Program-made: the position numbers and the translations under genes
In this document: piece by piece, positions 20,535 through 29,588 of the stretch
Position numbering within the stretch: position 1 is the stretch's first letter
Layout of the letters: each line of letters begins with the position of its first letter
Notes under the pieces: model-generated
Databases searched by the model: none
Told to the model about the DNA's origin: nothing
The model's input: only the letters and a program-made list of their open reading frames with translations
Source: Elusimicrobium minutum
Lineage (GTDB): Bacteria > Elusimicrobiota > Elusimicrobia > Elusimicrobiales > UBA9959
Direction: 5' to 3'
Assembly (NCBI GenBank): GCA_020723765.1
Contig: DYIF01000002.1
Span: 117,280-181,279 of the forward strand
Length of the DNA stretch: 64,000 bases

Positions 20535-21284
20535 TCAAAATTTAAAATTATCCAAAAACATCATTATAACAAACCCGGCTATTAACCACCAGGTCGCTAT
20601 TTTCCCGAAACCTTTCTCATGAGACTCCGGTATCATCTCCCCGCTTATAACATATAGCATACACCCTCCGGCGAATGCCAAAACGAAAGGAAGCAGTTTG
20701 GAAAAAACGGTTACCAGGCTTATTCCTATAAATCCCCCCACAGGCTCGACTATCGCGCTTAAAAAGGTGATAAAAACGCAGTACCATTTAGAGTATCCGA
20801 GGGCAAGTAACGGCAAAGCTATCGAAGAGCCTTCCGGAATATTTTGTATTCCTATTCCGGTAGCTAAAGAAATCGATTTTATTTTATCGTCAAGAGCCCA
20901 TCCTACTCCCACACTCATACCCTCGGGGAAGTTGTGTATGGTAATAGCAAGCATAAAAAGAAAAATCCTTTTAAGATTGACGTCCGGCCCTTCTTTACCT
21001 TTAAAAAAATGTTCGTGAGGTATTACTCTCGATATAAACTCTATAAACAAAGCCCCCAAAATCACTCCCGAACAAACCGTATATATATCGCTCATTTCAA
21101 GAGACTGTAATATAAGGCTAAAAAATGTAGCGCCTAACATTATTCCGGCTGATATGCCGAGCATAGCGGAGTAAGATTTATGGGATAATTTCTTTTTTAA
21201 AAAAAATACGGGAATAGCTCCCAACATTGTAGCCATCCCCGATAGGAAAGAAATTAATGTAGCTTTTAATATCATTTCCATCAA
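20535..21284 (-). CDS. ZIP-family metal transporter
   Basis: 'AITIHNFPEGMSVGVGW...IGIQNIPEGSSIALPLLALG' ZIP TM4/TM5 motifs. Confidence 0.9.
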   Translation of the reverse strand: MMEMILKATLISFLSGMATMLGAIPVFFLKKKLSHKSYSAMLGISAGIMLGATFFSLILQSLEMSDIYTVCSGVILGALFIEFISRVIPHEHFFKGKEGPDVNLKRIFLFMLAITIHNFPEGMSVGVGWALDDKIKSISLATGIGIQNIPEGSSIALPLLALGYSKWYCVFITFLSAIVEPVGGFIGISLVTVFSKLLPFVLAFAGGCMLYVISGEMIPESHEKGFGKIATWWLIAGFVIMMFLDNFKF

Positions 21285-22618
21285 AGTATTGAAAAGTATC
21301 TTTCTATCTCGTAATCGCTGACTTTAATCCTATACATATCCCATTCTATTTTTTTATTCTCTATAAGTTTTTCAAAAACGTGAGAACCCAATGTTTCTTT
21401 TACAAGAGCGGATTTTTGGGTTTCTTCAAGAGCTTCCAATAAAGAACCGGGAAGTATGTCTATTTTATTCGCTCTTCTTTCTATCGCGTCCATCTCGTAA
21501 ACATCGGCTTCTACCGGTTCTTTTAAAGGAATTTTGTTTTTTATTCCTTCAAGTCCGGCTCTCAACATTACTGAAAAAGCCAGATAAGGATTTGCCCCGG
21601 GATCCGGAAATCTCGCTTCGATTCTCGTCGATTTTTCTTTTCCCAATTTTACCTGAGGAACCCTGACCAAAACGGATCTGTTTCTTCTCGCCCAGGCTAT
21701 ATAAACCGGCGCCTCATAACCGGGAACAAGACGCTTGTAAGAATTTATCCATTGGTTGGTGACAAGGCATATTTCTTTTACGTGTTTCATAATACCGGCT
21801 ATGTAATGTTTTGCGTCGGAAGAAAGAAAATATTTGTCTTTTTTATCGAAAAACATATTTTTGCCGTTTTTAAAAAGGGACTGATGAACGTGCATCCCGC
21901 TTCCGTTGACGCCGTTTAAGGGCTTAGGCATAAAAGTGGCATAGACCCCGTTTTTAGAAGCCACCTGTTTTACCACAAGCTTATAAAGAATTACGTTGTC
22001 CGCCATGCTTAACGCGTCGCTATATCTGAGATCTATCTCATGCTGACTCGGGGCGCACTCGTGATGAGAGTATTCCACGGGTATGTTCATTTCGTTTAAA
22101 ACTTCTATCGTTTTTTTCCTTAAATCGCTCGACTCGTCCACCGGCACCGAATCGAAATACCCTCCGTCGTCTATAATCTCCGGTCTATTATTATTTTTAA
22201 AATAAAAATATTCAAGCTCGGGACCAACCATAAATTCGTCATAACCCATCTTCTTCATATGAGAAAGGTTCTTTTTTAAAATATACCTGGTATCCCCCTC
22301 GTAATTCTTACCGTCCGGAGTAATTATATCCCCAAACATCACGGCCGTTTTATTGCCGTCAAAACTTTCCGGCAGTATATTGAAAGTGGAGGGATCCGGC
22401 ATAAGAAGCAAATCGGATTCGTAAATTCTGGCAAATCCTTCTATCGAAGAGCCGTCAAATCCCATACCCTCGTCCAGAGCGTGTTCCAGCTCTTTTCTTG
22501 TTATCGTAAAAGCTTTAAGCTGCCCCAATATATCGACAAAACAAAGTTTAATAAACTTTATTCCGTGTTTATCCACCGTTTTAACCACATCGTTTCTGGT
22601 TATTTTTTTATTATCCAT
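21281..22618 (-). CDS. glnA: glutamine synthetase, type I
   Basis: 'IKFIKLCFVDILGQLKAFTI', 'GMGFDGSSIEGFARIYESDLLLMPDPST', 'GVNGSGMHVHQSL', 'RIEARFPDPGANPYLAF'. Confidence 0.96.
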   Translation of the reverse strand: MDNKKITRNDVVKTVDKHGIKFIKLCFVDILGQLKAFTITRKELEHALDEGMGFDGSSIEGFARIYESDLLLMPDPSTFNILPESFDGNKTAVMFGDIITPDGKNYEGDTRYILKKNLSHMKKMGYDEFMVGPELEYFYFKNNNRPEIIDDGGYFDSVPVDESSDLRKKTIEVLNEMNIPVEYSHHECAPSQHEIDLRYSDALSMADNVILYKLVVKQVASKNGVYATFMPKPLNGVNGSGMHVHQSLFKNGKNMFFDKKDKYFLSSDAKHYIAGIMKHVKEICLVTNQWINSYKRLVPGYEAPVYIAWARRNRSVLVRVPQVKLGKEKSTRIEARFPDPGANPYLAFSVMLRAGLEGIKNKIPLKEPVEADVYEMDAIERRANKIDILPGSLLEALEETQKSALVKETLGSHVFEKLIENKKIEWDMYRIKVSDYEIERYFSIL

Positions 22619-22714
22619 ATTAAACTCCCTTTAAGATTTTAAAACGACTTTTTATTTTAATACTTCTATATTTTATATAATTTTTTTATAACCCAAAAAT
22701 AAGGGAGATAAAAA

Positions 22715-22786
22715 GCGCTCATAGCTCAATGGATAGAGCGTCGGCCTGCGAAGCCGCAGATTCGGGTTCGATTCCCGATGAGCGCA
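22715..22786 (+). tRNA. tRNA-Arg (anticodon GCG)
   Basis: GCGCTCATAGCTCAATGGATAGAGCGTCGGCCTGCGAAGCCGCAGATTCGGGTTCGATTCCCGATGAGCGCA: 7-bp acceptor and T-stem pair fully, anticodon loop CTGCGAA; one apparent mismatch at the outer anticodon-stem pair. Confidence 0.9.
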
Positions 22787-22935
22787 TGCTGGTGCTAAGA
22801 AACAGCGAAAAGCTGTTTCGCGGGAATCGAAAGCCCGCAGCGAGCTTAATCATACAAGCGAGCGAGGGGCGGCCCGCGAAAAAATGAACGGTGAGCGAAT
22901 TTTATTTGCGGGAGATTCCCGATGAGCGCATGCTG
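22770..22935 (+). mobile_element. tRNA-associated noncoding element A with duplicated tRNA-Arg 3' end
   Basis: Exact 22-bp direct repeat GATTCCCGATGAGCGCATGCTG at 22770-22791 and 22914-22935; the intervening hairpin-rich sequence shares blocks with the element at 41853-42103. Confidence 0.8.
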
Positions 22936-22992
22936 TTAAGAAATCCCTACTAAACTTCTTAAATATAAGATAAACGGCTTTTATAAACTCGT

Positions 22993-25314
22993 CTATTTAC
23001 TCTCTTTCAAGGCCTTCAAAACCTTATCAGGAGTAAACGGAGCCTTAAAAAGTCTTATCTTAACTGCGTCGTATATGGCGTTGGCTATTGCGGGAAGAGG
23101 ACCGTTTATCCCTATCTCCGAAACCGACTTGGCGCCGTACGGTCCTTCGGGTTCGTAAGTGGGGATTATTATGCTTTTTATTTCGGAAATATCTTTTGTC
23201 GATAGTATTTTATATCTTCTAAAGTTTGCGTTTAAAACGGTACCGTTTTGAGATATTTCAAAACTTTCCGATAACGTATGACCTATACCGTTTACTACGG
23301 CCCCGTCGTTTTGACCTTCCGCAAGCGTCGGGTTAATCGCGGTTCCGCAATCCACGCATGCCACATAATTAATAATATCCACGACACCTGTTCTCGTATT
23401 AACGCTTAATTCGGCAAAATGTGCAGCAAAAGGAGGAGGAGAGGTTCTACCGTAATGAGAAGCGCTTGCTATTATCTGATGTTGGTCGTGGTAATAAAAA
23501 GCGGTATTCGCTATTTCTTTAAAGCTTACTTTCTTACCGGTTTTGGATACCACATACTTAGACTCTACTTTTAAATTTTCTTTCGGCTCTTTTAATATTT
23601 TAGACGCGTCTTCTATTATCATATCCCTTACATACCCGGCAGCTTTTTTCACCGCGCCTCCGGAAACGAATGTGGTACTTGAAGCGTAAGCCCCTACATC
23701 GAACGGCGTTATATCGGTATCCGAAGAATAAACTATTATATCGTTTAACTCCACTCCAAGAGTCTCGGCCGCAATCTGAGCCAATATGGTATCGGATCCG
23801 GTTCCCAAATCGGTAGCTCCTATCAAAAGGTTAAAAGAACCGTCTTCGTTCATTTTTATCGTGGCGCTCGCCATGTCTATTTCGGCGATTCCCGAACCCT
23901 GCATCATACACGCCATACCCAGACCGTATTTTACCTCGGATTTTTGATTTAATCTATAATATCTTTCTTTTTTTTCGTACCATTTTATTTCTTTTAACCC
24001 CCTATCTATTGCCTCCATCAAACCTATGGAAGTTATGGACTGATCCACTCCTTCTCTTCCTTCCCCCATCGCCTTAAAAACCGGCGACGATTCTCCCAAT
24101 TTAATATAATTTCTTTTCCTAAACTCAACCGGGTCCATTCCTATCTTTTCCGCCATTATATCCATCTGAGATTCCAAAGCAAAGAATGCCTGAGTTGCGC
24201 CGTAACCTCTGTATGCCCCGGCGACCGGAAGGTTGGTATAAACGCTTCGGCCGGAAAATTTTAAGTTATTTTTTACTTTATACATCGGTAAAGTATGAGA
24301 ACCCGAGCACATCAAAACCGTAAGAGCGTGGGAACCGTAAGCGCCGGTATTTAAAGTCACATCCAACTCCATATCGGTAATGGTTCCGTCTTTTTTAACT
24401 CCGGTTTTTAACTTTGTAACGGCGGGATGTCTTGTTCTTGAAGATACGAAAACGTCTTTTCTCGTATATTCTATTTTAACGGGTCTTTTGGTTTTCAAAG
24501 TCAAAAACGAACATATATCTTCCAGGAGTATTTCCTGTTTTGAACCGAAACCTCCTCCGATTCTCGGTTTTATCACCCTTATTTTTTTCAAAGGAATATT
24601 CAAAGTTTGAGCGACTATTCTTCTTACGTGAAACGGAACCTGAGTAGAGCTTCTGATTATTAATCTGTCGTAATCGTCTAAGTAGGTTATGGTAGTATGA
24701 GGTTCTATCGCGCAGTGCTGAAGATAAGGAATTTCATATGTGTTTTCGACTACATATTCGGCTTCCGAAAAAGGCTCCGAGTTTTTAAGCATAACAAGAT
24801 CCGGGACTTTTGCCGCTATGTTATGTTTTGCGTCCGGAATATTTTTAGAATCATCCTCGTCGTGTATTATAATCTTTCCCTCCATGGCCTTAAACGGATC
24901 GAAAACCGCTTCCAAAACCTCCCAATCTATCTCTATTTTTGAAATCGCTTCTTCGCATGCCTCTAAAGTTTCGGCGGCGACGGCGCAAACTCTATCGCCT
25001 ACATATCTGACTTTTTTGTCGAGCATATATGTATCGTAAGGGGAAGGTTCGGGATACCCCTGTCCGGCGGTCGTATGAGGAATTCTGGGAACGTCTTTGT
25101 ATGTTACTACGGCCTTAACTCCCTTAACCTTTAAGGCCTTGGAAACATCTATATTTTTAATAATCGCATGCGGATACGGAGAAAACATAATCTTTCCGTA
25201 AAGCATATTCTTTATATCTATATCGTCGCAAAACATCGGTTTTCCGCAAGCCAAACTTAAAGAATCTATCTTTTCCAATCTTTTATTTACAACTTTAAAA
25301 TTATTCTCTGACAT
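22993..25314 (-). CDS. xanthine dehydrogenase/aldehyde oxidoreductase family, molybdopterin-binding large subunit
   Basis: 'GQGYPEPSPYDTYMLDKKVRYVGDRVCAVAAET', 'RIGGGFGSKQEILLEDI', 'GAYRGYGATQAFFALESQMD', 'GPYGAKSVSEIGINGPLPAIANAI'. Confidence 0.93.
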   Translation of the reverse strand: MSENNFKVVNKRLEKIDSLSLACGKPMFCDDIDIKNMLYGKIMFSPYPHAIIKNIDVSKALKVKGVKAVVTYKDVPRIPHTTAGQGYPEPSPYDTYMLDKKVRYVGDRVCAVAAETLEACEEAISKIEIDWEVLEAVFDPFKAMEGKIIIHDEDDSKNIPDAKHNIAAKVPDLVMLKNSEPFSEAEYVVENTYEIPYLQHCAIEPHTTITYLDDYDRLIIRSSTQVPFHVRRIVAQTLNIPLKKIRVIKPRIGGGFGSKQEILLEDICSFLTLKTKRPVKIEYTRKDVFVSSRTRHPAVTKLKTGVKKDGTITDMELDVTLNTGAYGSHALTVLMCSGSHTLPMYKVKNNLKFSGRSVYTNLPVAGAYRGYGATQAFFALESQMDIMAEKIGMDPVEFRKRNYIKLGESSPVFKAMGEGREGVDQSITSIGLMEAIDRGLKEIKWYEKKERYYRLNQKSEVKYGLGMACMMQGSGIAEIDMASATIKMNEDGSFNLLIGATDLGTGSDTILAQIAAETLGVELNDIIVYSSDTDITPFDVGAYASSTTFVSGGAVKKAAGYVRDMIIEDASKILKEPKENLKVESKYVVSKTGKKVSFKEIANTAFYYHDQHQIIASASHYGRTSPPPFAAHFAELSVNTRTGVVDIINYVACVDCGTAINPTLAEGQNDGAVVNGIGHTLSESFEISQNGTVLNANFRRYKILSTKDISEIKSIIIPTYEPEGPYGAKSVSEIGINGPLPAIANAIYDAVKIRLFKAPFTPDKVLKALKESK

Positions 25315-25322
25315 AAAATCTC

Positions 25323-25820
25323 CTATTTTTTATTTATTTTCGAAGCGGCAATCTTTACCGCTTCTATCTGTTTTACATATCCCGTGCAACGACAAAGATT
25401 TCCGTCTAAAGCGTGTTTAATATCGGAATCCGAAGGTTTCGGTTTTCTATCCAGAAGGAATTTTGTCGTCATTATCATCCCCGGTATGCAAAATCCGCAC
25501 TGAACCGCTCCGGAATCGGCGTAGGCTTTTTGTATCGGATGAGGATTTGAAACATCTCCCAAACCTTCTATGGTAATTATCTCTTTCCCCTCCGCGTAAA
25601 AAGCGGGCAAAAGGCAACTAACCTTCGCTATACCGTCTATAATAATCGTACAGCTTCCGCAATCTCCGGTATCGCAACCCTTCTTGGTGCCTTTGTATCC
25701 CAACCTCCTTATCAGTTCTAAAAGAGTTTCGTTGGGTTTTACCGAGGTTTTAATCTCCGTCCCGTTTAGTCTAAAACCGATTTCTATCAAACCTTCTTTG
25801 TTTTTTAAAAGTTTTTTCAT
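25323..25820 (-). CDS. (2Fe-2S) small subunit of xanthine dehydrogenase-type enzyme
   Basis: 'GYKGTKKGCDTGDCGSCTIIIDG', 'AVQCGFCIPGMIMTTKFLL', 'DGNLCRCTGYVKQIEAV'. Confidence 0.95.
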   Translation of the reverse strand: MKKLLKNKEGLIEIGFRLNGTEIKTSVKPNETLLELIRRLGYKGTKKGCDTGDCGSCTIIIDGIAKVSCLLPAFYAEGKEIITIEGLGDVSNPHPIQKAYADSGAVQCGFCIPGMIMTTKFLLDRKPKPSDSDIKHALDGNLCRCTGYVKQIEAVKIAASKINKK

Positions 25821-25829
25821 ATATGCTCC

Positions 25830-26657
25830 TTATCTTCCAAAAATCTTTTTCAAAAAACCTTTAACCGTGTTATATGTAACTTCTTTTCTGTACTCCGAAT
25901 ATTTATGAGAGGAAGCGACTGAATATATAAGATCGGAATATTTTTTTGAAATTTCTTCGACATTTATATCCTTTATATCTCTTGAAACCATTTCCTTTTC
26001 AATTTCCGGGCTATATAAAGGAACCGCTTTAACCGAACCGAAGACAAGCCTTATATCGTTTATCTTTGTTTTTTTGACATCAGCTCTGAACGAAAAAGTT
26101 ATATAAGATTCCCAGCTTGTTTTGGTTCTGGATATTTTTTCAAAGTAAAATAAATTTTTATCGTATTTTAAAGGAATCATCGCTTCCGTTATCAAAACCT
26201 TGTTCCTTTCATTATAATAATCCGACAAACTCAAAATTTTGTATTTTTTGCCGTCGAAAACTTTTAATTTTCCGTTTAACGTCTCCATTACGACCGGCAT
26301 TATGTTAAATGCGTTGGGATGGGCGATATTTCCGCCCAAAGTGGCCATATTTCTTATCAATTGGCTGGAACAATAAGACGAGGCGTGAGAAAGGAAGCCG
26401 AAAAAATGTTTTTGACACAAATTGGAGTTTTCAATATCGTCGAATGTGGAAAGGGCTCCTATAACGATATTATTAGATTCCTTTTTTATATATTTTAAAG
26501 GAAGATTATTTATCGATACGATTTCTTTTAATTCTTTGTCTTTTTCAAAAGATTTAAAAGAATAAGTGGAACCCGCCATTATAAGGCTTTTTTTAGAAAA
26601 AACGCTTGAAAATTCCTTAATATTTTGAGGGATATAAACGGTTTTGATATTATTCAT
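25830..26657 (-). CDS. FAD-binding medium subunit of xanthine dehydrogenase-type enzyme
   Basis: 'IVIGALSTFDDIENSNL...CSSQLIRNMATLGGNIAHPNAFNIMPVVMETLNGKLKV'. Confidence 0.9.
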   Translation of the reverse strand: MNNIKTVYIPQNIKEFSSVFSKKSLIMAGSTYSFKSFEKDKELKEIVSINNLPLKYIKKESNNIVIGALSTFDDIENSNLCQKHFFGFLSHASSYCSSQLIRNMATLGGNIAHPNAFNIMPVVMETLNGKLKVFDGKKYKILSLSDYYNERNKVLITEAMIPLKYDKNLFYFEKISRTKTSWESYITFSFRADVKKTKINDIRLVFGSVKAVPLYSPEIEKEMVSRDIKDINVEEISKKYSDLIYSVASSHKYSEYRKEVTYNTVKGFLKKIFGR

Positions 26658-26748
26658 TAATCCTCCGGACTAACAAAAAAGCAAAAATTAAAGCAAAAAT
26701 ATTTTACTAAATTTGTTTTTATTTAAAAAATTTGATATACTTTTATCT

Positions 26749-27192
26749 ATGGCAACAAAAACTTATTTACCTAATAAAGAAAAAATAGAAAAAAATAGAA
26801 AATGGCATCTAATAGATGCCAAAGACCAAGTTTTGGGCAGAATGGCTTCTAAAATAGCGACTCTGCTTATGGGTAAAAATAAATCTTATTATACCCCTAA
26901 TTTAGACTGCGGAGATTTTGTGGTCGTAATAAATACCGACCATATAAAACTCACCGGAAACAAAGAAGAGGAAAAATTTTATTTTTCTCATTCCGGCTAC
27001 GCAAAAGGCGCCAAAACCACTTCGTTCAAAGATATGATGGCGAAAGATTCGAGAAAGGTTGTATATCTCGCTGTAAAAAGAATGTTAGACGAAAACAAGT
27101 TGAGAGACAAAAGGTTAAGAAAATTGAAATTATATAAAAACGACAAAATGGATATCGTCATACCCGAAAACAAAAACAAAGAGGTGAAATAA
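26749..27192 (+). CDS. rplM: 50S ribosomal protein L13
   Basis: 'KWHLIDAKDQVLGRMASKIATLLMGKNKSYYTPNLDCGDFVVVINTD...HSGYAKG'; start taken at MATKTYL. Confidence 0.96.
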   Translation: MATKTYLPNKEKIEKNRKWHLIDAKDQVLGRMASKIATLLMGKNKSYYTPNLDCGDFVVVINTDHIKLTGNKEEEKFYFSHSGYAKGAKTTSFKDMMAKDSRKVVYLAVKRMLDENKLRDKRLRKLKLYKNDKMDIVIPENKNKEVK

Positions 27193-27193
27193 T

Positions 27194-27583
27194 ATGGAAA
27201 AGATATTAGCTACGGGGAGAAGAAAAACATCCACAGCAAAGGTTTTTTTGATTCCTAACGGTTCCGGAAAGGTTACCGTAAACGACAGAGACATAAATAC
27301 CTATTTCGGAAACAATATGAGATTTAAAACGGTCGTCATATCCCCCTTCGATTACGTTAAGGACCAGAAATTCGACTGCTCGGTATACGTAAAAGGCGGT
27401 GGTATATCCTCTCAGGCCGGCGCGATAAGACACGCCATAGCAAGAGCGATAGCCAAATTGGGAGAAAGCTTTCACCACTCCATGAAGAAAGCCGGATTTT
27501 TAACCAGAGACCCGAGAATGGTCGAAAGGAAAAAACCGGGAAAACCGAAAGCGAGAAAGAGATTCCAGTTCTCAAAGAGATAA
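27194..27583 (+). CDS. rpsI: 30S ribosomal protein S9
   Basis: 'ATGRRKTSTAKVFLIPNGSGKVTVNDRDINTYF...GGGISSQAGAIRHAIARAIAKL...RDPRMVERKKPGKPKARKRFQFSKR'. Confidence 0.97.
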   Translation: MEKILATGRRKTSTAKVFLIPNGSGKVTVNDRDINTYFGNNMRFKTVVISPFDYVKDQKFDCSVYVKGGGISSQAGAIRHAIARAIAKLGESFHHSMKKAGFLTRDPRMVERKKPGKPKARKRFQFSKR

Positions 27584-27606
27584 TATCTCATCTCTTTTAT
27601 ATTCAA

Positions 27607-27638
27607 AAGAACCCCGCTTTTTGCGGGGTTCTTTTTTT
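27607..27638. terminator. Rho-independent terminator after rpsI
   Basis: AAGAACCCCGC TTTTT GCGGGGTTCTT followed by a T run. Confidence 0.9.
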
Positions 27639-27642
27639 AAAA

Positions 27643-28047
27643 ATGGGATTTAAAATAAAAGAAAACTTAAAAAATCTTTTAAAAGAATTTGAAAGGAAAG
27701 AATTCGATTTAGACGATAAAAACGAAAACATCCTTATCAAACAAATAAAAATTGGGGCTTCGGAAATATTCCGCAAAATAAAATATTACGACATCAAAGA
27801 CGAATTATTAACCGAATATTTTACGGATTTTAAAAAGATTTTAAAATTGTTAATAGATTCCAGATACGAAAAAGCGAAAAAACTCGTAAAAGATAGCAGA
27901 GAAACGATAAAACTCGAAATAAAAACATCCAAACTTAACAACGGCTTTGCGAAAGACCTAAAATATGATACCATATATAGAGAAATCGACAATATGTTTT
28001 TTTTAATTTCATTAATAATAGAAAAGTTAGAAACGGAGGAAAAATGA
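27643..28047 (+). CDS. hypothetical protein
   Basis: 134-aa charged helical ORF whose stop overlaps the start of the next gene; no recognised motif. Confidence 0.55.
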   Translation: MGFKIKENLKNLLKEFERKEFDLDDKNENILIKQIKIGASEIFRKIKYYDIKDELLTEYFTDFKKILKLLIDSRYEKAKKLVKDSRETIKLEIKTSKLNNGFAKDLKYDTIYREIDNMFFLISLIIEKLETEEK

Positions 28048-29588
28048 GAAAAATATTATCCGCCATATTTTTATTTATAAGCGCAAATTTGTTTGCCGAA
28101 AAGATTTCGATATATCATACAAGCGACGTTCACGGAATGTACTCATCGAGAGAAGCCAAGTGGGATAAGAACAACCCTTCAAGGAAAATAGGCGGGTTTG
28201 CGGCCCTTTACTCTCTCATTAAAAAAGACGCTAATCCGTATATAGTTTTAGATTCCGGAGATATGTTTCAAGGAACTCCCGAGGGCAATATAACAAAAGG
28301 AGAAGCTACGATAAAATATATGAACGCAATAGGATACTCCGCGGCCCTTATGGGAAACCACGATTATGATTTTGGAGAGGATAACCTTAAAAAACTTATA
28401 TCCATGTCAAATTTTCCTTTTTTAGGCGCTAACCTTTATTATAAAGAAACCGGGAAAAGAATCGACTACGCTAAACCCTGGGTAATTATAGAAAAAAACA
28501 AGAAAAAGATAGCGATACTTGGGATAGCGGGAGAACACACGAAAACATCCACACTTCCGCTTAACGTAAAACACCTGGATTTTAAAGACGAAGCGTCGGA
28601 AACCGCAAAATACATGAAAGAGATAAACAAAGAAAAACCGGACGCCATAATAATACTCGCCCATGTCGGAATAGACGGGGATTACTCCCAGCAAATATTA
28701 GACATATCCACATATACTTTAACCGCAAAAAAACACACTACTATTTCAATAGCAAAAGCCGCCAAAAACGCAAACATTATCTTTGGAGGACACAATCATA
28801 CCGGCCTTATAAAAGGATGGAAAGAGCCGGAGACCGGAACTACCATATGCGAAAGCTACTGGGGATTATCTCATGTCTCCAAAGCGGTAATAAACTTTGA
28901 CGACAAAACCGGTAAGATAAAAGAAGTCGGGTGCGAACTTATTCCTTTATGGGTGGACGAGACCGGAGAAGACAAAGACATACTGAAAATCACCGAAGAG
29001 ATATCCTCGGAAACCGCTAAAAAAATGGATGTGGTAATAGGAAAAGCTTTGGAAAACTTAAACTACGACTCCCCCACCTTCGACAACCCGATAGGCAATT
29101 TCGTAACCGACGTTACCAGATGGAAAGCTAACGCCGATATGGCATTCCAAAACGCCGGAGGCGTGAGAAACATAATAACCGCGGGCGACATAAAATTAAG
29201 GGATGTTTATCAGGTGATGCCTTTTGAAAACACCATAGTAAAGTTAAAAATGAAAGGAAGTTTAATATACGAATTGATAAAAGATAATTTAAGACAGGAT
29301 AGAACGGCCATGCACATATCCGGAATAACGGTAAAATACAAACTAATCGACGGAAAAGTTTCGGAAATAAAGATAGAAAAAGACGGCAAACCGTTAGAAC
29401 CGGAAAAAGAATATACTGTAGCGACAAACAATTATCTTACATCCGGAGGAAGCGGAGGAAGAGCTTTTTCGAAAGCGAGCGAAGTTAACGATACGCTTAT
29501 TCTGGTCAGAGACGCAATGATAGAATGGATAAAAGCCAACAAAGAGATTAAAAAACCGGAAGGCAAGAGATTTATCCCGATGGAATGA
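28044..29588 (+). CDS. 5'-nucleotidase / UshA-family metallophosphatase
   Basis: Signal peptide, 'ISIYHTSDVHGMY', 'LDSGDMFQGTPEG', 'ALMGNHDYDFG', 'IIFGGHNHTG', C-terminal 'AFQNAGGVRNIITAGDIKLRDVYQVMPFENTIV'. Confidence 0.93.
   Translation: MRKILSAIFLFISANLFAEKISIYHTSDVHGMYSSREAKWDKNNPSRKIGGFAALYSLIKKDANPYIVLDSGDMFQGTPEGNITKGEATIKYMNAIGYSAALMGNHDYDFGEDNLKKLISMSNFPFLGANLYYKETGKRIDYAKPWVIIEKNKKKIAILGIAGEHTKTSTLPLNVKHLDFKDEASETAKYMKEINKEKPDAIIILAHVGIDGDYSQQILDISTYTLTAKKHTTISIAKAAKNANIIFGGHNHTGLIKGWKEPETGTTICESYWGLSHVSKAVINFDDKTGKIKEVGCELIPLWVDETGEDKDILKITEEISSETAKKMDVVIGKALENLNYDSPTFDNPIGNFVTDVTRWKANADMAFQNAGGVRNIITAGDIKLRDVYQVMPFENTIVKLKMKGSLIYELIKDNLRQDRTAMHISGITVKYKLIDGKVSEIKIEKDGKPLEPEKEYTVATNNYLTSGGSGGRAFSKASEVNDTLILVRDAMIEWIKANKEIKKPEGKRFIPME

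Noticed and set aside
22787-22913. Integron attC-type recombination site
   Set aside because: Hairpins are present, but no RYYYAAC/GTTRRRY core pair was found and no integrase or cassette ORF is adjacent.
22715-22935. Group I intron interrupting a tRNA
   Set aside because: The tRNA is intact upstream and the 3' end is duplicated, so nothing is interrupted; no group I core (P3-P7) was recognised in ~120-200 nt.
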